A stretch of DNA of 30,754 nucleotides from Gnetum montanum (lineage: Eukaryota > Streptophyta > Gnetopsida > Gnetales > Gnetaceae), in NCBI GenBank assembly GCA_015680685.1, contig MNCI01029117.1:1-30754 (forward strand), read 5' to 3'. A program made the position numbers and the translations under genes. Numbering within the stretch: the first letter of the stretch is position 1; each line of letters starts with the position of its first letter. Below the pieces are notes generated by a model, which was not told the DNA's origin, searched no databases, and saw nothing but the letters and a program-made list of their open reading frames with translations. Shown in pieces: positions 12,075 through 20,468 of the stretch.

Positions 12075-12820
12075 ATGTTGAGCGATTGAGTACTCCTACA
12101 CTCAACCATATGAATCATGAAGTGTTCATACATGATCTAGTCAAATTTTGTGGACTGTATAGTTTTTTGATGCACTAGTTCTCTAGGAAGTAAACTGGGC
12201 ATTAAGAATGTTCATTTTCTTCCCAACTACACTTATGAACCTAAAGGTTATGGTTTAAGTGTAACTAAGACACATGATTTTTATCATTTTATATTTTATG
12301 GTTTTGATGCTTGAAATAAACAAGATAAGAATAAAGTAATTTAATGTCTACTTTAATCTAATTGGCTAACTATTACTCAACTAGTCCTAACATAAGTATT
12401 CAGTCCCACTTGCCATACACATCTTAAAAACATATAATGTTGCTGAGTTACCAAGTGTTAAGCATTTTTGGAATTACCAAACATCATATGCATGCTCAAA
12501 GTAGTCGTGCTTATGTATTTACTTAACTGCTATTTAGTTTATCTTGCTTAATTACTTAATTAGCTTAATTACTGAAGAACATTAAATGCATAAATAAAAC
12601 ATTTAATCTATCCAAAATTTTGCAAGGTTTATCAAGAAGCTCATCTTTATTTTCACACACATTGTCATGCTCAGGTACAAAAGTTCTCAAATAAAGATTT
12701 GTACACTCAATGACTCCTATTGTGAGCACTTAGGAAAATATTCTAACTTTTAAACTTAAAAACTACAAGAGCTTTGCTACAACCATAAATAAGATGCTCC
12801 TAAACAAGGTGGGTTGGCAT

Positions 12821-12830
12821 GTATTTATAG
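12821..12830 (-). promoter_or_regulatory. LTR TATA box (5' LTR, element 1)
   Basis: The minus strand reads CTATAAATAC. Transcription would start some 30 bases further along the minus strand, towards lower coordinates. The 14-bp array at 12883-12993 lies just upstream of it, in U3. Confidence 0.6.
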
Positions 12831-12882
12831 GTAAGAATAGGCCCTGCATTAATGGGGCCATGTCAAAACATCAAATAATGCA

Positions 12883-12993
12883 TTGATGAGGCCTAGTCAA
12901 TGAGGCCTGGTTGATGGGGCCCAGTCAATGAGGCCTAGTCAATGAGGCCTGGTTGATGGTGCCCAGTTGATGAGGCCTAATCGACATGGCCAA
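12883..12993. repeat. 14-bp tandem repeat in U3 of 5' LTR (about 8 units)
   Basis: Eight neighbouring 14-bp units follow the pattern TCAATGAGGCCTAG / TTGATGGGGCCCAG. They alternate slightly, so a 42-bp subperiod is visible. The array lies 50-170 bp upstream of the TATA box in the element's direction, a usual place for enhancer-like repeats in LTR promoters. Confidence 0.8.
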
Positions 12994-13007
12994 TCCATGA
13001 CTCATCA

Positions 13008-13012
13008 CTAAT
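13008..13012. repeat. Target-site duplication, right copy (element 1)
   Basis: CTAAT follows the CA end of the right LTR and is identical to positions 16-20. Confidence 0.85.
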
Positions 13013-13656
13013 TTTTTTGTAAAATCATACAATTTTTATGAAATTTCCTTACAAACACTACAATTCCATCAAAATGTCTATCTCTTTATCCTATTCTTAT
13101 GTTTCTAACAATGAATTTATTAGTTTCAGAACTACAAATTATACAAAATCAACATCTTCCCAAATTTCAACAAAATTAAAAGCATCAAAGCTACAAAAAA
13201 ATCTAATACAATCCAATGAAACAATTATATTTGCAATTCCATCATCTATATTAAGAAATGCATACTTTAAAGGGCCTATGCATTTTTAAATAATATTTGG
13301 AATATTACTTATTTGTAATTATTGCCATGTTGGTAGCATTTGGGTATGCTAAAAAACCATTTTACAAGCTTTTTTTATCTTTTTCCATTGTTTAGTTCTT
13401 TCTACAAGTTCCATATGAGTAAGATCCTCATTTATTCAAATGCTTTTTTCATTCTTACTTTTCTTCAAGTGACTTCAAATATGTTCTGTATCTTCTATAT
13501 CACAAATATAATAGTTAAATGCCAAGGCTTTTCAAGTAGTTTATGTAACACCGTAAAACTTTTAACAATATTTAAATAATTTATAAGCATATCATCTATA
13601 ATTTTTCAATGTTTTAAACTAAAATCTCATCCGTTTAATCCTCCACCTTTGAGATA

Positions 13657-13917
13657 CCTTCAAATCATAAATGTTTTTCTTTGTCTTTTTCCATCTTCCT
13701 CATTTAAAGCTTTGGTTACTATAAATACCATTTTTATCTCTTTTCCTTCAAATTTATATTTATTTTAACATTGCTTAACCTTGGCTTCAGGTTTTGCTAA
13801 TTTTAGCAGAATTTGTCCATTATTCTTTGGAGTAGTACTAGTCTCCTTTTTCTTTTCAATCCTCTCTGAGGGATGAAAACCTTTGAAAAAATTCTTTGTT
13901 TTGTTCATGAATTTCAT
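13657..13917 (-). pseudogene. Unidentified coding-like relic
   Basis: From an ATG at 13917 the minus strand is open for 50 codons to a TAA at 13767-13765. The same frame then stays open for about 36 more codons. The product is lysine- and glutamate-rich (GFHPSERIEKKKET, KEIKMVFIVTKAL, NEEDGKRQRKTF). Further towards 13100 protein-like pieces continue in shifting frames. I do not recognise a family. It could be a decayed host gene fragment or part of another transposable element. Confidence 0.25.
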
Positions 13918-14151
13918 CTAGTAGTGCTATTGTGCTAACCAAATGCTCCTATTAGGCAACTGAAATTTCTTTGAAAATAATTGTAATTAAAGTATATAAA
14001 GAGGATTTACCAATATTAACATGTATAAATTAAACTAAATAAACCTTTAATAAATATAAATATTATTATAAAGGATTTAAAGCCTATATATGATAGTTAA
14101 AGGATCATTTGGTTGATACATTTAATCAACAAGATGTTGTAGAAAGGAAAA

Positions 14152-14612
14152 ATGCCAGATGATTGAAAGAGTTAATTAGAAGAAAAGCATTATAACTATC
14201 TTAAAAAAAGAATATATTTAAAATTATGGAAACGATAAAGGTATTAAGCTTATGAGATACATCATGAAGTTATGAAATAGGTTTTAAGGTAATTAATATC
14301 TTTTTAGTGTTAATTCAATTTTATCCCTAAAAGATTAATTATGAAAGCAATTTTACCATTAATATAATTATTGAAGATATTTAGAGATTAAAAGAATAAT
14401 CTAAAAATGAATTCTATTAATTTAGAAAAAAATTATGATAGAGTTTCTTACAAAATTATTTGATAGACTTTGAATAATAAACATATTCCTATTGCATATA
14501 TCAAAGGCATTTACGACATGTATGATGAAATCAATAACTAAAATTTTCATTGATAATAGGGAAGCTAGTAACTTGTAAATGTAGGCTTAAATCAATCATT
14601 TTTTAGATGGGA
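14152..14612 (+). pseudogene. RTE-like LINE reverse transcriptase relic
   Basis: Plus-strand reading, with frame changes, gives a series of motifs in the order of RTE-type non-LTR reverse transcriptases. These are MPDD near 14152, NYGNDKGIKLMRYIMKL near 14218-14270, INLEKNYDRVSYKIIW near 14415-14462, and then IPIAYIKGIYDMYDE near 14487-14530. A VNVGLNQS segment near 14575-14600 corresponds to the usual V-G-L-x-Q-G-S motif. The catalytic F-x-D-D part is not visible. Stops and indels show a long-dead copy. No ends, tail or target duplications can be set. Confidence 0.7.
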
Positions 14613-16760
14613 GAAGAAGAAATGAAAATGAAGGAAGGAATGAAAAATTTTTAAACTTTAAAGTATTTGACTATATGTATTTCCAAGTAGATATAACCAA
14701 CACATCATCATAACATTATTAGCCATACGTAGAACTCAAGTAGAAAATAATACTACATGTTAAATAAACATAAAATCTATATTTATTTGTAATTATTATA
14801 GATTAACTAACTAAAAAGCATAATATGATATTATTGTTGCATCATAATACCTCATAACCTTTCCTAGAATAATATGAAAGGAAACATTCACACATAAAAG
14901 AATGTAAACACAGTAGATCATGAAAAGGATCATTAAGTAAAGGCTCAAAAGATATATATTAAGGATCTTACATATGAAATCCCTAATTTAGATAGGTTCT
15001 AATGGATAGAAAGATAAGAAAATCTGAATAGAATTATAGTCCTTAGAATACGAAATCTAACTTACATAATATAAGAGTTGTATGTACCTACTTCCTATGA
15101 AATAGTGAGAAATACATAACATGAAATAATAGTATCAAGAACTAGTAATGCACAAGAATTCTAATAACTATGGTTCATAGGCCAAAATGCATAGAAATAC
15201 ATATATAAATTATTCCAATATTTACGTAATAATGCTATAAGAGATAGTACTATCAAGTGGGACATAAATTATTAGAACCTCTTATTTTACAAGGATAAAT
15301 ATAAAACCAAGTTAGTTAGTTTAATATTAATCCTAGTATCCCAATAGAAATTAGCTTACTAGTTATCTAGTGTTCTAAGTCCATTTTCTCTACCTAAAAA
15401 TAAGAAGGAGGTTAATACATGTGATCAAGTATGGAATTACTATTACACCATTTAAATTATGAATGTGACCATGGAGCTATGGCCACAATGCATGTGTATC
15501 GATTATGCATAAATATAGTATAATATATATATATATATATATATATTCCCTCACTTTAGGACCCTATGATATTGTGTTATGTTTATGATGTTTGTATCAG
15601 GATAGCTAGTGGTTATGTGGTTACCTAGCTAGATGCATTATTTTAAAGGTATATATTCTAAGATCTTATAATATTATGTACAGTTGATTATTATTACATC
15701 ATTATGCACATTAATCTTAAAAAATGTATAGTAGGATGTTTGTGGCTAGTAGGTTATCAAGGTTGTGGAAAAATATTAAGCTTTAGGCAAGTATGATTCT
15801 CTACCTTGTAATATGATTCTACATTATAAATACATCATTACAGCTTTTTAACTAATCATGTTATGAGATCATGATGTTTAACATGTTATTCATGTTCATA
15901 TGCTATGGCTATTTGACAAAAGTTAGGATGTTTGTATGATTCCATATATATGTGATGGATAGGTTATGATGTTAATAGGCCTGAATGATACTTGGATGTC
16001 TTGTGAGTATCTTTTGATGTGTGGGTTTCTCAATATTAGTTGGAAATAGAAAATTCCTTAGAAACTTTGTAAAATTAAAACCAAAAATAAAAATAGTTAT
16101 AATAGGGCTATGTAATAAAAACACAATCCATTTTTCACCTTTCCTTTTCTCAACCATATGCATTTGGGTCTCTTCTTTACTTTTGTTCTTTGTTGAATCT
16201 TAGCTAATTTTTGTGTTTCTTATAATGTTGGGGAACTAATACTATAGTTTATGGATAAGGTAGTCCAATTTGAGTTCTAGATAATCCAAGATATTATAAG
16301 GAGCATTTTGGTACCTTAATTTTTGGATTTTAGGCTTCATCAGGTTTTCTTGTTTTTAGCTGGAGTTCTTTACATATCTCCTATTATTTGTTTTATGATC
16401 ATTATGCATGCTTATGGGCTCTTTCATGGAATGGTATATGTCATGTAATGTTTTTAGATTTTTCTTTTACATGGAGTTTCAAGTGTTATTGTTAGCTTTG
16501 ATATGATATAGCTACAATATGAAAGACTTGAACTGGTATGCTTTATCTTTTAATTAATGATTTTAAAGATTACAAAGGCTCATTTTTTATCTTTGAACCT
16601 AGGCATGAAGCATTTATATGTGTTGTATGTTTATTTACTAATTAGTTGGAGTTGAGAAGCTACTAGATTTTTTCCTATCATGTTGTATATTTACATAGTC
16701 ATAAGTTATATATAGGTTGGGATAAAGTTATAACCTAATCATGCTAGATTTTTTTGTAGG
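14613..16760. other. AT-rich DNA without visible genes
   Basis: About 2.1 kb of AT-rich sequence. It contains an (AT)12 microsatellite at 15523-15546 and no reading frame with recognisable content. Base composition resembles that of 28042-30440, consistent with both being parts of one older sequence split by element 2. Confidence 0.5.
15523..15546. repeat. (AT)12 microsatellite
   Basis: Twelve uninterrupted AT dinucleotides. A simple repeat with no evident role. Confidence 0.95.
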
Positions 16761-16765
16761 ACATA
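16761..16765. repeat. Target-site duplication, left copy (element 2)
   Basis: ACATA precedes the TGTAA that opens the left LTR of element 2. ACATA recurs directly after the right LTR end at 28036. The perfect match sets the element's ends. Confidence 0.9.
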
Positions 16766-17521
16766 TGTAACGATGGAAAATGTCGACAGCTGGAATACCA
16801 AACAAAATCCGCATATACAGTCTTAACCATGGATCCGCGCGAGGGCTGTGCTGGAGAAAACGGATCCACAGTGCCCTGAACGGTCTTGTCGATCAGACAG
16901 GGACTTACTAAATCAGTAAACCGATGGAGATTATGAATATTTTGTGGAATGATTTGATTCGACGAGTCGCGAAATGAGAGAAAAACGATGTAGATAAATT
17001 GTGATAATGATAACATTAACACGATAAAAGGAATTAGACACGAGAGAAACGCGTGATTTCAAGATCTATGCTTTGACCTGAAAAAATGAATATTTTGTAT
17101 ACCAAGTTACGCTGGAGAGACCCCGGTTATCCTGTGTAAAACAAACACAAAATAACAAGAAAACTGTCCAAGCAGAAGTACAGAATGGAGTCCGATCTAC
17201 CTCGTAGGCCAGAGATGGGATGCAAGGAAGGTCAAGTTCTAACGTCTATCGATCAACTTTTTCTGATCAATAGAACTCACAAGCCACACCAGATGATCTT
17301 TCGACCTCTGATCTGCTCCTTTTGCCTTGGGTAGTCTCTACTCGGAACTACCAATGATCACCAATGGAGAAATTTGTGTCTTCGCCAAAGGGCTAATCGC
17401 TCCTATTGCCAAAAATGCTCCGGCAAAGTGTCTCCTGTCTCTGTTAAAAGATAGTGCTGCCAAATGATTGCCAATGTGCTTCCCTCTTTTTCTTTCCCTC
17501 CCTTGTCTTCTTTCCAATTGA

Positions 17522-17534
17522 GATATTTATAGAT
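17522..17534 (-). promoter_or_regulatory. LTR TATA box (3' LTR copy, element 2)
   Basis: The partner of the site at 27242-27254; the minus strand contains CTATAAATATC. In the 3' LTR it would drive transcription out of the element into flanking DNA, if active. Confidence 0.55.
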
Positions 17535-17630
17535 TTGACAACATGTGGAGAAGGTATGGCTATGATGACACATGTTTCAAACCTTTCGGAAGATCGTTGA
17601 CTTGACCATCCTTGTGTTGAAATTCGTGAT

Positions 17631-18145
17631 TATGCACAATACGCTCATCTGCGTATTGTGTGTATGAATAACAAATGTGCATCGGGCATGTCTCAGCTGA
17701 TTTTGGGCTACATTACGCTTGTTCACGTTGTGTCGCGTGCAAGAGTGTAACAAAGCATGAAAATAATGGATTCAAGTTGTTTTACGCTCGTTCACGCCGC
17801 TGAGCATAGTGAAGCGTAAACAATGATTAACTTGACGATAAATTATGCTGACATACGCTGCGTTGCATAACGAGCGTAAGGTGATCAATCTGCAAGAAAG
17901 AGAAAAGATTTGATCTGTTGCGCTTCCTTTGGATTCTCTTTGACGTTTTTGAAGCTCATTACGTTGCATTGCGTAACAGAGCGTAACTCCGCCCTTGGAC
18001 AAAAGACTTAGCAGAATACACGAGAGATTGCATATTACACTGCTTAGGCCTTAAGCTTCGTCGGATCTGCTGAAGTAAACCGCCTTCTAATATCAGACTA
18101 TGTTACGCTAAGCATTATTACGCTATGTTGCGTACTATAGCGTAA
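17631..18145. repeat. Hairpin array with TTACGCT/AGCGTAA arms (3' LTR copy)
   Basis: This is the counterpart of 27351-27865, with several arms altered by transitions. For example, the first stem has lost pairing at two positions. Its decay relative to the 5' LTR copy shows that many arm differences are CG to TG or CA changes. Confidence 0.75.
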
Positions 18146-18316
18146 AGACGGAAAACATAGTAAGATAGGAAATCTGCAAAAGGAAACCGAAGTCTTGATG
18201 CTGCATGCCTCTTTGCCATGCCTTGCCTTATTCTCCCTTCTGGAATTCTGTCATGTACTTTTGCCTAAATCGTGAATCTTCGCCTGAGGCCGGCTCACAA
18301 TTTTCACAGTGTTTCA

Positions 18317-18330
18317 ATGGCCCCTCTTTG
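18317..18330 (-). other. Polypurine tract of element 2
   Basis: On the minus strand this reads CAAAGAGGGGCCAT and abuts the TG of the 3' LTR. Purine-rich sequence here primes second-strand synthesis. It supports the minus orientation together with the PBS at the other end. Confidence 0.8.
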
Positions 18331-19445
18331 TTGACGGTTAGAGGGCTTGCCCGAAAGATGTCGACAAAGAATACGAAACAATGGATAGGTAAAAGCACCA
18401 ACAACGTTCATCAATGATTACTCAAGTGTCGCCCCATCAACATAGAAGAGCAAAGATGGAGAAAATAGGAGATAGGATGGTACAGGAGGAAACAAGTTTG
18501 GGGAAGACGCAAATGAGTAAGGATGACTTCTTCACGCATAAGAAGTTAGGCTTTCTCCTACAGGTGCGTTAGCATGGAGTTATGCCATCATTTTGTAAAT
18601 GAAGGGGCTGCATAGATGAATTGTGTTGCGTCAGCACAGCCTGGATGAGATATGTTTCATCCATTTTGCCGACGAATTGTGTTACGCCGGTTTATGGACT
18701 TGATTGTAATGCGAATGCGGAAAACAGGTGTTGCGTGTGTAGATTTTGCAAACAAGAAGCAGATTGTAGAGATGAAGTACAGTAAGAGCTGAGGGTAGGA
18801 TTATAAGGGGAGCAGGGATGCACTTCTAAGTGGACAAGCTAACCTGAGCAGCCATTTCAAAACGCTGTTTGTACCTCACTGCTCAGATGAATACACCTTT
18901 GAACGACATCCTCGAAGAAAGTAACTTGCAACCAAAGAAGAAAATAGAGGATACCATTGCTCGTGTGAATTACTGGTGAGGTTGTTGAAACAAGTACTGT
19001 TAGAGGTGAGATGAAGTGATCGGGCCATGAAGGAGGAACTGTAGCATGAGGCTAGAGTCTCCAATCTTGACGCTCGGCCCAGCATATCGCCGCCAAAGAG
19101 CATCAGACTCAGCGCACCTGACTGGTTATGCAAAGAACCGGCCAGATGAATCTATGAGGCCAGAGCCTGATAGCGATGATGAGCGGAGATCTCCAAAGTC
19201 ATAATTGATGAGAACGCCTTTGGGGCTCCGGGCGGCAGAACTAACCTCTCAGAGATACCACCGCTGGAATGGGTGCGGTGAAGGTATCTCCGAGGGGTCA
19301 GTAGTATACCCTTCAGCACATCCGAGAGATCAGCAGAATGCCAATCAGGTAGTGATGCTGGGGCTGTCTCAGCGTCCCACCCCGTTTGTCTTGCGGCTGC
19401 ACAGAGAGGATCATGTTCACTTGACTTGCATGATTGCAGCTTATG
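18331..19445. other. 3' untranslated spacer of element 2
   Basis: About 1.1 kb between the PPT and the tandem repeat array. Open frames here (for example 18876-19133 and 19152-19628 on the minus strand) have no recognisable content and partly overlap the repeats, so I do not call genes. A few GCGT/TACGC words related to the U3 motif occur (about 18564, 18628, 18683). Confidence 0.5.
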
Positions 19446-20117
19446 CATCCCAGTTTTAAGTCCTGGTAGACTATCGTTGCTGGCTTTAAGTCTCAGCAGA
19501 CCATGGTCCCAGTTTAAAGTATGGGCAGACCAAGCAATGCTAGTTTTACGTCGTAGCGGACGGTGGCGGGGCTGATTTATGGTCTCAGCAGACAGTGTTG
19601 TGGATGTCAGTTTCATTTCATGAACCAAGGACAGATCTGTGCTGGTTTTACGTCGCTGTAGACGGTTGTTTACCTTTGCCAGTTTTATGTCATGATGGAC
19701 AGCCGGTGCCAGTTTAGCGTCGTGGCGGACGCATGCAAAAGATGCCAGTTTTTCGTCTTGGCGGACCTATACAACATTGCCAGTTTTACGTCGTAGCAGA
19801 CGGCTACAACTTGCTAGTTTTACGTCGTGGCGGACGATCAGTACCAATTTAGCGTCGTGGCAGACGCGTGAAGGGCATGCCAGTTTTACATCATAGCGGA
19901 TGTTTTTTGCCAGTTTAGCGTCATAGCGGACGTTTGTTGCCAGTTTAGCATCATAGCGAATGTTTGTTGCCAGTTTAACGTCGTGGCGGACGCGTGAAGG
20001 GCATGCCAGTTTTACGTCATAGCAGACGTTTTTTGCCAGTTTAGCATCATAGCGGACGTTTGTTGCCAGTTTAGCATCATAGCGGATGTTTGTTGCCAGT
20101 TTAACGTCATAGCAGAC
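19446..20117. repeat. Tandem array of about 30-32 bp units with a 126-bp higher-order period
   Basis: Units of the type TGCCAGTTTTACGTCGTAGC followed by GGACG repeat about twenty times, irregularly from 19446 and regularly from about 19700. A higher-order unit of 126 bp (four basic units, marked by CGCGTGAAGGGCATGCCAG) is duplicated at 19865-19990 and 19991-20116. A minus-strand frame at 20129-19767 stays open through it as a repeating peptide like NVRYDAKLAT, but this follows from units close to a multiple of three. Such arrays in the 3' region are known in Tat-lineage elements and can seed satellite DNA. Confidence 0.9.
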
Positions 20118-20155
20118 AATGGTGGCCATACGTGATATTCACACTGGAGATGCAA

Positions 20156-20377
20156 CTATATGTAGTACTGCTTCAGATATATATGATTGATAGGGTTTGG
20201 TAATTCGTTGCCGTCGACATTCGCTAACTTGAATGCTCCATTACTATACGCGTCAGTCACCAGGAAAGGGCCCTCCCAGTTTGCAGAGAATTTGCCTACT
20301 GGTTCGCAAATGGCCTTGAGAACTAAACCTCCGCATGGTAAGCATGGAAGAAATGTATTGAAAGTTGTATTATGCAA
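20156..20377 (-). pseudogene. Integrase C-terminal fragment (element 2)
   Basis: The minus-strand frame contains GGLVLKAI, then VGKFSANWEGPFLVTDAYSN, GAFKLANVDGNELP and a final HIYLKQYY. This matches the C-terminal module that ends Tat-lineage integrases (G-D-L-V-L, W-E-G-P-F, G-A-Y-x-L, H-L-x-x-Y-Y). Upstream of about 20345 the similarity stops abruptly, and the zinc and D-D-E core domains are absent. The fragment has no premature stop but cannot act alone. Its boundary lies within about 100 bp of the antisense gene, so it marks one edge of the replacement. Confidence 0.85.
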
Positions 20378-20468
20378 TGTTTATTTAGGATATTTTGAAT
20401 TGTATTAAGTGTATTATGTTATATGGCCAGATAAAGTTACGGAGCAGCTGACCCCTGAAACAGGGGCA

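Larger units (their letters stand above)
21..13007 (-). mobile_element. Athila-like Ty3/gypsy LTR retrotransposon (element 1), decayed
   Basis: This is a complete but heavily mutated element of 12,987 bp read on the minus strand. Its boundaries are set by TG...CA LTR termini and a CTAAT duplication. The order is 5' LTR, tRNA-Asp-type primer binding site, gag with a zinc-knuckle-like C-terminus, protease, RT, RNase H, integrase, a long 3' region with a third decayed frame, and 3' LTR. This order, the primer type and the wording of the protease-RT-RNase H-integrase motifs fit the Athila branch of Ty3/gypsy. All frames contain many stops, so it cannot encode its own proteins. The two LTRs differ at about 16% of positions over the first 155 bases I aligned by eye, much more than those of element 2, so it is the older insertion. 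Confidence 0.9.
12076..13007 (-). repeat. 5' LTR of element 1
   Basis: A long terminal repeat of 932 bp with TG at 12076 and CA at 13006-13007 on the plus strand. It is collinear with 21-930 and carries the promoter for the minus-strand transcript. It is 22 bp longer than its partner, largely because of the longer 14-bp array near its outer end. Confidence 0.9.
16766..18316 (-). repeat. 3' LTR of element 2
   Basis: A 1551-bp LTR with TG at its plus-strand start and CA at 18315-18316. It aligns with 26486-28036 at a constant offset of 9720 with no net indel, at about 94-95% identity. It carries copies of the TATA box (17522-17534) and of the hairpin array (17631-18145). Confidence 0.95.

Noticed and set aside
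15589-15607. TTTGTATCAGGATAGC, resembling a tRNA-Met primer site
   Set aside because: It has an internal insertion relative to TGGTATCAGAGC, no adjacent LTR end, and lies too far from any Gag.
19152-19628. Minus-strand frame of 158 codons in the 3' region of element 2
   Set aside because: It overlaps irregular repeat units, has no recognisable motif and has an unlikely composition. Probably chance.
19446-20117. Regularly spaced repeats resembling a CRISPR array
   Set aside because: Units follow each other without unique spacers, the context is a plant retrotransposon and no cas genes are present. It is a tandem array.
19767-20129. Open minus-strand frame of 120 codons with a repeating YDAKLA-type peptide
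   Set aside because: It is explained by the tandem DNA repeat, whose 126-bp higher-order period is a multiple of three. There is no start context and no conserved non-repeat part.
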